Assembly (NCBI RefSeq): GCF_014649375.1
Contig: NZ_BMSX01000026.1
Coordinates: 1 to 64,000 of the forward strand
Direction: 5' to 3'
DNA from: Streptomyces aurantiogriseus
GTDB taxonomy: Bacteria > Actinomycetota > Actinomycetes > Streptomycetales > Streptomycetaceae
DNA length: 64,000 nt
Below, piece by piece: positions 24,171 to 32,909 of this stretch. The notes beneath the pieces were generated by a model. The model searched no databases, was not told the DNA's origin, and saw nothing but the letters and a program-made list of their open reading frames with translations. Within the stretch, counting starts at the first letter, position 1, and every line of letters begins with the position of its first letter. The position numbers and the translations under genes were made by a program.

Positions 24171-24219
24171 ACGACGGACGCGTGAGAAACCGTTCACGGC
24201 GGACGCGTGAGAAACCGTT
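24171..24219. repeat. Two 24-bp direct repeats upstream of the SMR operon
   Basis: ACGACGGACGCGTGAGAAAC followed by CGTT at 24171-24194 recurs as ACGGCGGACGCGTGAGAAAC plus CGTT at 24196-24219, with a single mismatch and a period of 25 bases. It lies between the SMR operon and the AbfB-domain gene. It could be a paired binding site or a recent tandem duplication; I see no coding content. Confidence 0.75.
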
Positions 24220-24343
24220 ATGGAAACCGCTCGCTCAAACTGCTACTCGGGAGTCACAGCATCCACTACTGTTTCACCGTTCACACACCGGGCCATCGCA
24301 GCCGCGGCCGCCGTCAGGGGCAACGCCGCGAGAGGAACAGCGC

Positions 24344-25183
24344 ATGCCAGACAACAAGTCCCGGCCTTCCCTGGAACATCCTTGGGAGAATGGTTGGGCC
24401 CCGGACACCTCCCGGGCACCCGGAACGCGACGGCTGTGGCTGGCCGGCGCTCTCGCCGTGGCCACCATCGTGGCCTGCGTCACGACAATAGCCCTCAACG
24501 ACCAGCCTGCTGACAAAACGTCAGCTGCTCGTGAGGGCCGGACGACGTCCGATCAGGAGACATCGTCGGGGCTGATCTCCTTCGCCTCTCCCTCCCCGAG
24601 CGGCTCGCCCACGGCGTCGTCGCCCGCGCGGAAGAGCGCGTCGCCGTCCGCCTCGGCCCCGTCCTCGTCGCCCCGGCCGAACGGCAGTTCGTCGCCGCGT
24701 ACGTCCGCCGTGCCCTCCCCGGCGGCCTCGCCGACCAAGGGCGCGTCCGACCCCAAGCCCGCCGTCGTGCAGCGGTCCGTGCAGTCGGCCAACTATCCCG
24801 ACCGTTACTGGCACCTGAGCAACGGTTATGTCCGGCTCGACGCCATCGGCTCCGGCCCCGAGCAACGGGAGGACTCCACCTTCACGTTGGTCAAGGGGCT
24901 CGCCAACTCCTCCTGCTACTCCTTCCTGACCTCGGACGGCACCTACCTGCGCCACCGCAGCTTCGTCCTGGTCAAGCAGCGCAACGACGGTTCGTCCCTG
25001 TTCCAGCAGGACGCCACTTTCTGCGCCCGCGCCTCCTACTCCGGCACGGTCATGCTGGAGTCGGTGAACTACCCGGGTTACTTCCTCCGTCACGAGCGCT
25101 TCCAGCTGAAGCTGGAGCGCTACGAGTACAGCGGCCAGTACCGCGCCGACTCGACCTTCCGGCTGGTGGAGGGGCTTGCCTGA
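24344..25183 (+). CDS. Membrane-anchored AbfB-domain protein
   Basis: A 279-residue protein with a short cytoplasmic tail, one membrane segment at about residues 31-50 (WLAGALAVATIVACVTTIAL), a Ser/Pro/Ala-rich linker at 70-145 and a C-terminal AbfB domain. That domain is a beta-trefoil which in alpha-L-arabinofuranosidases binds arabinose side chains. Here it appears without a catalytic domain; the SVQSANYPDRYWHLSNGYVR, RHRSFVLVKQ and ESVNYPGYFLRHERFQLKL segments are its three lobes. The protein is probably held on the outer face of the membrane and binds a polysaccharide. The ATG at 24344 has AGAGGA ahead of it. Confidence 0.75.
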   Translation: MPDNKSRPSLEHPWENGWAPDTSRAPGTRRLWLAGALAVATIVACVTTIALNDQPADKTSAAREGRTTSDQETSSGLISFASPSPSGSPTASSPARKSASPSASAPSSSPRPNGSSSPRTSAVPSPAASPTKGASDPKPAVVQRSVQSANYPDRYWHLSNGYVRLDAIGSGPEQREDSTFTLVKGLANSSCYSFLTSDGTYLRHRSFVLVKQRNDGSSLFQQDATFCARASYSGTVMLESVNYPGYFLRHERFQLKLERYEYSGQYRADSTFRLVEGLA

Positions 25184-25203
25184 GCCCCGGTGGGCAGATG
25201 AGA

Positions 25204-25236
25204 AAAGCGGCGGCACCCGGTGGGTGTCGCCGCTTT
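25204..25236. terminator. Bidirectional hairpin terminator between abfB-like gene and suf operon
   Basis: AAAGCGGCGGCACCC pairs with GGGTGTCGCCGCTTT over 15 base pairs (one G-U) around a GGT loop. The A-rich 5' flank and T-rich 3' flank make it usable in both directions. It sits between the convergent AbfB gene and the last gene of the suf operon. Confidence 0.88.
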
Positions 25237-25252
25237 CTTCGGTCGGTGGACC

Positions 25253-25585
25253 TCAGACGTTGAAGCCGAGCGCCCGAAGCTGCTCACGGCCGTCGTCCGT
25301 GATCTTGTCCGGGCCCCACGGCGGCATCCAGACCCAGTTGATGCGCAACTCGCTGACCAGGCCGTCCGTGGCGGACTTGGCCTGGTCCTCGATGACGTCC
25401 GTCAGCGGGCAGGCCGCGGAGGTCAGGGTCATGTCGACGGTGGCCACATTGGAGTCGTCGATGTGGATGCCGTAGATCAGGCCGAGGTTGACGACGTCGA
25501 TGCCCAGTTCGGGGTCGACGACGTCCATCAGGGCCTCGCGGAGTTCCTCCTCCGAGGCCGGCTTCATCTCCACCGTCTCGCTCAT
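25253..25585 (-). CDS. Metal-sulfur cluster assembly factor (SufT/PaaD-like, DUF59)
   Basis: A small MIP18/DUF59 family protein (110 residues), last gene of the suf operon. Relatives (SufT, PaaD, Cia2) help insert iron-sulfur clusters into target proteins. The family blocks LMDVVDPELGIDVVNLGLIY and SAACPLTDVIEDQ are present, the latter with the conserved reactive cysteine. The ATG at 25585 overlaps the sufU stop by four bases and has AAGGA ahead of it. The action is cytoplasmic. Confidence 0.88.
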   Translation of the reverse strand: MSETVEMKPASEEELREALMDVVDPELGIDVVNLGLIYGIHIDDSNVATVDMTLTSAACPLTDVIEDQAKSATDGLVSELRINWVWMPPWGPDKITDDGREQLRALGFNV

Positions 25586-26046
25586 GCCGTCTTCCTTTCG
25601 GCGTCGGCGCCCAGCGCCTGGGCCGTCGCGTCCTTCCACGCCATCCAGCTGAGGAGGGCGCACTTGACCCGGGCCGGGTACTTGGAGACACCGGCGAACG
25701 CGACCGCGTCCTCCAGCACCTCCTCCATCGCGTCGTCCGGCTCGATCCGGCCCTTGGACTGCATCAGCTCCAGGAAGGTCTCCTGGATCCTCTGCGCCTC
25801 GGCCAGGTCCTTGCCGACGAGGAGTTCGTTCAGCACGGACGCGCTCGCCTGGCTGATGGAACAGCCCTGGCCCTCGTACGAGACGTCCTCGATCGTCGTG
25901 CCGTCGTACTTCACACGGAGGGTGATCTCATCGCCGCAGGTCGGGTTCACGTGGTGCACCTCGGCGTCGCCATCCCTCAGACCACGCCCGTGCGGGTTCT
26001 TGTAGTGGTCCAGGATGACTTCCTGGTACATCGAATCCAGCTTCAT
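25582..26046 (-). CDS. sufU: SufU zinc-dependent sulfurtransferase
   Basis: SufU (154 residues), the NifU-like partner that accepts sulfur from the SufS persulfide and passes it to SufBCD. Three cysteines lie in the family positions: NPTCGDEI (with the SufU Asp), GQGCSISQAS and VKCALLSW. The insertion between the second and third, absent from IscU, marks it as SufU, which binds zinc rather than serving as the cluster scaffold. It lies 16 bases after sufS and overlaps the SufT-like gene by four bases. Confidence 0.92.
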   Translation of the reverse strand: MKLDSMYQEVILDHYKNPHGRGLRDGDAEVHHVNPTCGDEITLRVKYDGTTIEDVSYEGQGCSISQASASVLNELLVGKDLAEAQRIQETFLELMQSKGRIEPDDAMEEVLEDAVAFAGVSKYPARVKCALLSWMAWKDATAQALGADAERKTA

Positions 26047-26062
26047 GCGATCGCTCGTCCCG

Positions 26063-27315
26063 TCAGCCGAAGAAGTTCCGTACGTGCTCCAGGCCGTCCA
26101 CCAGAGCGTCGATCTCGGCCGGCGTGGAGTACAGATAGAACGACGCTCGTGTGGTCGCGGGAATTCCGTACCGGAGGCAGACGGGGCGGGCGCAGTGGTG
26201 GCCCACCCGGACCGCGATGCCCTGCTCGTCCAGCACCTGGCCCACGTCGTGCGGGTGGATGTCGCCCAGGGTGAAGGAGATCGCCGCGCCGCGGTCCTCG
26301 GCCGTGGTCGGGCCGATGATGCGCAGGTCCGGGACCTCGCCGAGCTTCTTCACCGCGTACTCGGTGAGCGCGTGCTCATGGGCGAGGATCTTGTCCATGC
26401 CGATCGAGTTCAGGTAGTCGATCGCCGCGCCGAGGCCGACCGCCTGCGCGATCGGGGGCGTACCCGCCTCGAACTTGTGGGGGGCCGGGGCGTACGTCGA
26501 CGAGTGCATCGACACCGTCTCGATCATCTCGCCGCCGCCCAGGAACGGGGGCAGGTCCTCGAGCAGCTCCTGGCGGCCCCACAGCACGCCGATGCCCGTC
26601 GGACCGCACATCTTGTGGCCGGTGAAGGCCACGAAGTCGGCCTGCAGGGCCTGGACGTCGAGGGGCATGTGCGGCGCGGCCTGCGAGGCGTCGACGCAGA
26701 CCAGGGCGCCGACCTCCTGCGCCCGGCGGACTATCGCCTCGACCGGGTTGATCGTGCCGAGGATGTTCGACACCAGCACGAAGGAGACGATCTTCGTCTT
26801 CTCCGTGATGATCTCGTCGATGTTCGACAGGTCGAGACGGCCGTCGTCCGTGAGGCCGAACCACTTCAGCTTCGCGCCCGTGCGCTGCGCCAGCAGCTGC
26901 CACGGCACGATGTTGGAGTGGTGCTCCATCTCCGTGATGACGATCTCGGTCTCGGAGTCCACGCGGTAGGGCTCGTCGGCCCAGCCCAGCATGTTCGCCA
27001 CGAGGTTCAGCGACTCCGAGGCGTTCTTGGTGAAGATCACCTCGTCGCGGCTGGGCGCGTTGATGAACTCCGCGACCTTGTCGCGCGCGCCCTCGTACAG
27101 CGCCGTGGCCTCCTCGGCGAGCACATGCACGCCGCGGTGGACGTTGGCGTTGTGCTGCTCGTAGTACTCGGAGAGCACGTCGAGCACCTGGCGCGGCGTC
27201 TGCGAGGTCGCCGCGTTGTCCAGGTACACGAGCTTCCTGCCGTCGTGGATCACGCGATCCAGGATCGGGAAGTCCTTGCGGAGCGCCTCGGTGTCGAGGA
27301 GGCCCGGCAGCTGTG

Positions 27316-27319
<4 letters not shown>
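26063..27319 (-). CDS. sufS: SufS cysteine desulfurase
   Basis: SufS (418 residues), a PLP enzyme that turns cysteine into alanine and an enzyme-bound persulfide for Fe-S assembly. The cofactor lysine is in AFTGHKMCGPTG, and the persulfide cysteine is in VRVGHHCARPVC near residue 370. The active-site loop is short, as in group II desulfurases that need a partner such as SufU. Its ATG overlaps the end of sufC by four bases, so the two are co-translated. It acts in the cytoplasm as a dimer. Confidence 0.95.
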
Positions 27320-28080
<761 letters not shown>

Positions 28081-28087
28081 GGGTGCC

Positions 28088-28408
28088 TCAGGACTCCTGG
28101 GTGAGGGAGACGAGCACGTCGTCCCCTTCGATCTTTACGGGATATACGGGGACGGGGCGCGTCGCCGGAAGGGCGTCGGGCTTGCCGGAACGGAGGTCGA
28201 AGCGCGAGCCGTGCAGCCAGCACTCGATGTGGCAGTCGTCCACCTCGCCCTCCGACAGGGAGACGTTCGCGTGCGAGCAGATGTCGTGGATCGCGAACAC
28301 CTCGCCCTCGGTCTGCACGAGGGACACCGGCGTGCCGTCGAGTTCCACCCGCTTCGGGATGTCCTCCTCCAGCTCGCTCAGCCCACAGGCGCGTACGAAC
28401 GAGGTCAT
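28088..28408 (-). CDS. Rieske-type ferredoxin in the suf operon
   Basis: A 106-residue Rieske [2Fe-2S] protein. The ligands are seen as CSHANVSL and CWLHGSRFD, the CxH...CxxH pattern. It is usually annotated as a non-heme iron oxygenase ferredoxin subunit, but in actinobacteria it sits inside the suf operon and probably supplies electrons for cluster assembly, or is a test substrate for it; that role is inferred. The ATG at 28408 overlaps the sufD stop by four bases and sufC follows after seven. Confidence 0.9.
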   Translation of the reverse strand: MTSFVRACGLSELEEDIPKRVELDGTPVSLVQTEGEVFAIHDICSHANVSLSEGEVDDCHIECWLHGSRFDLRSGKPDALPATRPVPVYPVKIEGDDVLVSLTQES

Positions 28409-29589
28409 GCGACCGCCGCCTCCAGCTCCTCTTCGATCTTGGCGATGAGGCGCTCCTCGATGTCCTGGACACCGATCTGCTGGACCAGCTCGGCGAAGAA
28501 GCCGCGGACCACCAGGCGGCGGGCCTCGTGCTCCGGGATGCCGCGGGCCATCAGGTAGAAGAGCTGCTCGTCGTCGAAGCGGCCGGTGGCGGAGGCGTGG
28601 CCCGCGCCGACGATCTCGCCCGTCTCGATCTCGAGGTTCGGCACGGAGTCCACGCGCGCGCCGTCCGTGAGGACCAGGTTGCGGTTCATCTCGTAGGTGT
28701 CCGTACCCTCGGCCTTGGCCTCGATCAGCACGTCGCCGATCCACACGGCGTGCGCGTCGTCGCCCTGGAGCGCGCCCTTGTAGACGACGTTCGACTTGCA
28801 GTGCGGGGTGTTGTGGGTGACCAGGAGGCGGTGCTCCTGGTGCTGGCCGGCGTCGGTGAAGTACAGGCCGAAGAGCTCGGCCTCGCCGCCGGTGCCGGCG
28901 TACTCGACGCGCGGGTGGAGGCGGACGACGTCACCGCCGAAGGTGACGACCACGGACTTGAAGCTCGCGTCCCGGCCGACGAGGGCGTTGTGCTGGGCCA
29001 CGTGCACGGCCTTGTCGTCCCAGTCCTGGACCGAGACGACGGTCAGCTTGGCGCCGTCGCCCAGAATGTAGTCGACGTTGGCGGCGAGCACGGCGTCACC
29101 GGTGTGGTCGATGACGACGACGGCCTCGGCGAAGGCGCCCAGCTCGATCACCTGGTGGCCGAAGGCGGTCCCGCCCTCGCCGTGCACGGCGATGCGGATC
29201 GGCTCGGTGAGCACCGTCTCCTTGGGGACGGTGACCACGCCGGCCTTCTCGAACGCCGAGTAGGCCTGGGCGGCGACGCGGTCCACGGGGGTGCCCGCCC
29301 TGCCGAGCCGGGCGTCGTCGCGGCCGACGGTCTCGACGACGACGCCCGCGGGGGCGTCCACCTCGACCTTCACGCCCTCGCCGGTGGCGACGGCGGTGCC
29401 GTCGTGCAGACCGCGCAGGCGCTCCAGCGGGGTGAACCGCCACTCCTCCTCGCGGCCGTGCGGGACCGGGAAGTCCGCCACGTCGAAGGACGGGGGCGCG
29501 CTCATGCGCGAGACGACGGTCGACTCCGCGGCGACCGCGATCGAGCCCGCGGTGGTGGATCCCACGGGGATGTTCTGGGCCTCAGCCAT
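28405..29589 (-). CDS. sufD: SufD scaffold protein
   Basis: SufD (394 residues), the partner of SufB in the SufBC2D scaffold where new Fe-S clusters form. The N-terminal half is family-variable. The C-terminal beta-helix core carries the blocks HNTPHCKSNVVYKGALQGD and GEIVGAGHASATGRFDDEQL, and the end EAR(R)LVVRGFFAEL is shared with SufB. The conserved His in the GHASATG block is present. It lies between sufB (88-base gap) and the ferredoxin gene (4-base overlap). Confidence 0.95.
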   Translation of the reverse strand: MAEAQNIPVGSTTAGSIAVAAESTVVSRMSAPPSFDVADFPVPHGREEEWRFTPLERLRGLHDGTAVATGEGVKVEVDAPAGVVVETVGRDDARLGRAGTPVDRVAAQAYSAFEKAGVVTVPKETVLTEPIRIAVHGEGGTAFGHQVIELGAFAEAVVVIDHTGDAVLAANVDYILGDGAKLTVVSVQDWDDKAVHVAQHNALVGRDASFKSVVVTFGGDVVRLHPRVEYAGTGGEAELFGLYFTDAGQHQEHRLLVTHNTPHCKSNVVYKGALQGDDAHAVWIGDVLIEAKAEGTDTYEMNRNLVLTDGARVDSVPNLEIETGEIVGAGHASATGRFDDEQLFYLMARGIPEHEARRLVVRGFFAELVQQIGVQDIEERLIAKIEEELEAAVA

Positions 29590-29677
29590 GGCTGTCGTTG
29601 TGCTCTCTTTCCTACGTCAGTGGAGATCTCGGCCCGCCGGGAAGGGGCGGGCCGCTGCTGCCGGACGGCGGGCGGCG

Positions 29678-31099
29678 TCAGCCGACCGCGCCCTCCATCT
29701 GCAGCTCGATCAGCCGGTTGAGCTCCAGCGCGTACTCCATCGGCAGCTCCTTCGCGATGGGCTCGACGAAGCCGCGCACGATCATCGCCATCGCCTCGAA
29801 CTCGCTCAGACCGCGGCTCATCAGGTAGAAGAGCTGGTCCTCGGAGACCTTGGAGACGGTCGCCTCGTGGCCCATGGACACGTCGTCCTCGCGGACGTCG
29901 ACGTACGGGTACGTGTCCGAGCGGGAGATGGTGTCGACGAGCAGCGCGTCGCACAGCACGTTCGACTTGGATCCGGCCGCGCCCTCGCCGATCTCGACCA
30001 GACCGCGGTACGAGGTACGGCCGCCACCGCGCGCCACCGACTTGGAGACGATGTTGGAGGAGGTGTTCGGCGCCATGTGGACCATCTTGGAGCCGGCGTC
30101 CTGGTGCTGGCCCTCGCCCGCGAAGGCGATGGAGAGGGTCTCGCCCTTGGCGTGCTCGCCCATGAGGTAGACGGCCGGGTACTTCATCGTCACCTTGGAG
30201 CCGATGTTGCCGTCGATCCACTCCATGGTCGCGCCCTCGTAGGCGACGGCGCGCTTGGTGACCAGGTTGTAGACGTTGTTCGACCAGTTCTGGATGGTCG
30301 TGTAGCGGCAGCGGGCGTTCTTCTTGACGATGATCTCGACCACGGCGCTGTGCAGCGAGTCCGACTTGTAGATCGGAGCGGTGCAGCCCTCGACGTAGTG
30401 CACGTAGGCACCCTCGTCGACGATGATCAGGGTCCGCTCGAACTGGCCCATGTTCTCCGTGTTGATACGGAAGTAGGCCTGGAGCGGGATCTCGACGTGG
30501 ACGCCCGGCGGGACGTAGATGAAGGAGCCGCCGGACCACACGGCGGTGTTCAGCGCGGCGAACTTGTTGTCACCGGCGGGGATGACGGTCCCGAAGTACT
30601 CCTTGAAGAGCTCCGGGTGCTCCTTCAGCGCGGTGTCCGTGTCGAGGAAGATGACGCCCTGCTCCTCCAGGTCCTCGCGGATCTGGTGGTAGACGACCTC
30701 CGACTCGTACTGGGCCGCGACACCGGCGACGAGGCGCTGCTTCTCCGCCTCGGGGATGCCGAGCTTGTCGTACGTGTTCTTGATGTCCTCGGGCAGGTCC
30801 TCCCAGGACTCCGCCTGCTTCTCCGTGGAGCGCACGAAGTACTTGATGTTGTCGAAGTCGATGCCCGACAGGTCCGAGCCCCAGTTCGGCATGGGCTTCT
30901 TCTCGAAGAGCCGCAGGCCCTTGAGGCGGAGCTTGGTCATCCACTCCGGCTCGGACTTCTTCGCGGAGATGTCCTTGACGACGTCCTCGTTCAGACCGCG
31001 CTTCGCCGCTGCACCGGCTTCGTCGGAGTCGGCCCAGCCGTATTCGTACTTGCCCAGACCCTCGAGTTCGGGGTGGGCAGTCTCCGTGGGGAGAGTCAT
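29678..31099 (-). CDS. sufB: SufB scaffold protein
   Basis: SufB (473 residues), the main scaffold subunit that holds the nascent Fe-S cluster with SufC and SufD. The characteristic opening ENMGQFERTLIIVDEGAYVH, the YVEGCTAP cysteine block and the terminal MSRGLSEFEAMAMIVRGFVE are present. No intein is found, unlike the mycobacterial homologue. The ATG at 31099 overlaps the sufR stop by four bases and has GGGAGG eight bases upstream, so sufR and sufB form one transcript. Confidence 0.96.
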   Translation of the reverse strand: MTLPTETAHPELEGLGKYEYGWADSDEAGAAAKRGLNEDVVKDISAKKSEPEWMTKLRLKGLRLFEKKPMPNWGSDLSGIDFDNIKYFVRSTEKQAESWEDLPEDIKNTYDKLGIPEAEKQRLVAGVAAQYESEVVYHQIREDLEEQGVIFLDTDTALKEHPELFKEYFGTVIPAGDNKFAALNTAVWSGGSFIYVPPGVHVEIPLQAYFRINTENMGQFERTLIIVDEGAYVHYVEGCTAPIYKSDSLHSAVVEIIVKKNARCRYTTIQNWSNNVYNLVTKRAVAYEGATMEWIDGNIGSKVTMKYPAVYLMGEHAKGETLSIAFAGEGQHQDAGSKMVHMAPNTSSNIVSKSVARGGGRTSYRGLVEIGEGAAGSKSNVLCDALLVDTISRSDTYPYVDVREDDVSMGHEATVSKVSEDQLFYLMSRGLSEFEAMAMIVRGFVEPIAKELPMEYALELNRLIELQMEGAVG

Positions 31100-31839
31100 G
31101 CGGGGTTCCTCCCGGCCGTGCTGGCAGATGCGTTGTGGGTGGTCTGGGAAATCTTGGGGATGAACGTCGTGCAGACGCCGTCGCCGTGCGCGATGGTCGC
31201 CAGTCGCTGGACGTGGGTTCCGAGCAGCTGGGAGAAGATCTCGGTCTCCGCCTCGCAGAGCTGCGGGAACTTTTCCGCGACGTGGACGACCGGGCAGTGG
31301 TGCTGGCACAGCTGCTCGCCGACCGGTGCGCTGCGCGCCGTAGCAGCGTACCCGTCCGCACTCAGGGCCTTGGCCAGTGCTTCGGTGCGCTCCTCGGGGG
31401 CGGCGGCCTCGATCGCCTCGCGGTACGCGGCGGCCTGTTCGGCGATCCTCGCGCGCGCGAAGGCGACGACGGCCTCGTCCCCGCCGAACCGCTCCTGGAT
31501 CCAGCGGAGCGCGTCGGCGGCCAGCTGGTCGTACGACTGGTCGAAGGCGTCGCGGCCGCAGTCGGTGAGGGCGAAGACCTTGGCGGGGCGCCCGCGCGTC
31601 CGCGCTCCGTACACCCGCTGCTCGCGTGCCTCCACGACGTCGTCGGCGACCAGTGCGTCGAGGTGCCGGCGTACGGCGGCCTGGGTGAGCCCCAGCCGTC
31701 CGGCCAGCTCGGCGACGGTCGACGGCCCGTGGTCCAGGATGGACCGCGCGACCCGGTTGCGCGTCGAACGCTCACCGGTCGCTAGCTCCTCCTGAGGGGC
31801 CCCCGTGGGGGTCTCCCGAGCCTCGCCGACGTTTTTCAC
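31096..31839 (-). CDS. sufR: SufR iron-sulfur sensing repressor
   Basis: SufR (247 residues), the [4Fe-4S] repressor of the suf operon. The winged helix lies at residues 26-75 (VAELAGRLGLTQAAVRRHLD). The cluster cysteines come out as C178, C182 and C195 when translation begins at GTG 31839. These are, as I recall, the residues reported for the S. avermitilis protein, and this supports the start. The frame is open to an ATG at 31875, but that extension includes a rare TTA codon and would read through the operator. Apo-SufR would release the operon when Fe-S supply falls. It overlaps sufB by four bases. Confidence 0.92.
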   Translation of the reverse strand: MKNVGEARETPTGAPQEELATGERSTRNRVARSILDHGPSTVAELAGRLGLTQAAVRRHLDALVADDVVEAREQRVYGARTRGRPAKVFALTDCGRDAFDQSYDQLAADALRWIQERFGGDEAVVAFARARIAEQAAAYREAIEAAAPEERTEALAKALSADGYAATARSAPVGEQLCQHHCPVVHVAEKFPQLCEAETEIFSQLLGTHVQRLATIAHGDGVCTTFIPKISQTTHNASASTAGRNPA

Positions 31840-31852
31840 AACGCCATTGTTG
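31839..31852. promoter_or_regulatory. SufR operator CAAC-N6-GTTG
   Basis: CAACGCCATTGTTG exactly matches the 14-bp palindrome CAAC-N6-GTTG that I recall for Streptomyces SufR. It touches the first base of the GTG start of sufR, so the promoter must lie immediately upstream and the sufR message must be leaderless or nearly so. Confidence 0.82.
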
Positions 31853-31911
31853 CGTAATTCCTCAGAGGCAGGCAAGCCGCGTCCGGACGACCGGACGGTG
31901 CCCTACGTCAC

Positions 31912-31925
31912 TTAGGCATACCTAA
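31912..31925. promoter_or_regulatory. Partial iron box (DmdR/IdeR-like)
   Basis: TTAGGCATACCTAA matches 12 of 14 bases of the right part of the actinobacterial iron-box consensus, but the left TTAGG of the full 19-mer is missing. It lies 73 bases upstream of sufR and 88 bases before the AAC(3)-like gene. A GTCCGG-ACGA-CCGGAC palindrome sits next to it at 31881-31896. Confidence 0.4.
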
Positions 31926-32012
31926 TCTGACCTGCGGAAACGATCTTTGATCGATCACAGCAGCGCATAAATCACTGGCACCGCGGATCCCCGGCGAGGA
32001 CACTCGCGAACC

Positions 32013-32828
32013 ATGCCCACACCCCCTCCGACCGGCCCACTTGTCACCCGGGACACCCTTGCCGCAGAGCTGCGCCGACTGGGTGTCGAAACGGGAGAAA
32101 CCCTCCTCGTCCACTCGTCGCTCAGTTCCCTCGGCTGGGTCTGCGGAGGCGCCGTCGCGGTCGTCCAGGGACTGCGGGACGCGCTCGGCCCGGGCGGCAC
32201 GCTCGTGGTCCCCACCCAGTCCGGCGACCTGTCCGACCCGGCGGTGTGGGGCAATCCGCCCGTACCGCGGGAGTGGTGGGAGCGGATCAGGGCCACCATG
32301 CCGCCGTACGACCCGCTGATCACTCCCACCCGTGGGGTCGGCGTGATCCCCGAGACCGTCCGCACCTGGCCCGGCGCGCTGCGCAGCGCGCATCCGCAGA
32401 CCTCGTTCGCGGCGCTCGGTCCCCGGGCTGCGGAGATCGTCGAGGGGCACGCCCCGGACTGCCGGCTCGGCGAGCGCAGTCCCCTGGCCCGGCTGGAGAA
32501 GCTGGACGCGCGCGTCCTGCTGCTGGGGGCCGGTTACGACAGCTGCACGAGCTTCCATCTCGCCGAGTACCGGATCGAGTCCCCCCTCGTGGCCGTGGGC
32601 CGTCCCGCTCCCGGTGGAGGCTGGGAGGTCGTCACCGAGGTGTCGATCGATTCGGATCGGTTCGACGAGCTGGGCCATGACTTCGAACGGGACCGGCCCG
32701 TCGTACGGGGAACGGTGGGCGCGGCCGACGCGCGCCTGTTCCGTGTGGCGGACGCGGTGGCCTACGCCGAACGGTGGCTGCCACTGCACCGGCCCCGCGG
32801 GGAGGAGATCCCGCTGCCGCCGGCCTGA
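32013..32828 (+). CDS. AAC(3) family aminoglycoside N-acetyltransferase-like protein
   Basis: A 271-residue member of the antibiotic N(3)-acetyltransferase family. Such enzymes acetylate the 3-amino group of aminoglycosides using acetyl-CoA; many chromosomal Streptomyces copies have no tested substrate. The opening block ETLLVHSSLSSLGWVCGGA and the active-site histidine region YDSCTSFHLAEYR are both intact, and the length is typical. No aminoglycoside cluster is nearby. It is divergent from the suf operon, with the iron-box-like site in between, and is followed 80 bases later by the ABC pair. Confidence 0.8.
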   Translation: MPTPPPTGPLVTRDTLAAELRRLGVETGETLLVHSSLSSLGWVCGGAVAVVQGLRDALGPGGTLVVPTQSGDLSDPAVWGNPPVPREWWERIRATMPPYDPLITPTRGVGVIPETVRTWPGALRSAHPQTSFAALGPRAAEIVEGHAPDCRLGERSPLARLEKLDARVLLLGAGYDSCTSFHLAEYRIESPLVAVGRPAPGGGWEVVTEVSIDSDRFDELGHDFERDRPVVRGTVGAADARLFRVADAVAYAERWLPLHRPRGEEIPLPPA

Positions 32829-32909
32829 AAGCCCGCCCTGCGGGGCCCGGGCGGTCGATCCTCCACCCGCCGGTCTGCGCCCTCTTCCGCGAACCTAGAC
32901 TCTGGAGCC

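Noticed and set aside
32013..32828. AAC(3)-like gene as evidence of an aminoglycoside biosynthetic cluster
   Set aside because: No sugar aminotransferase, 2-deoxystreptamine synthase or other cluster genes are near; stand-alone AAC(3) homologues are common in Streptomyces chromosomes.
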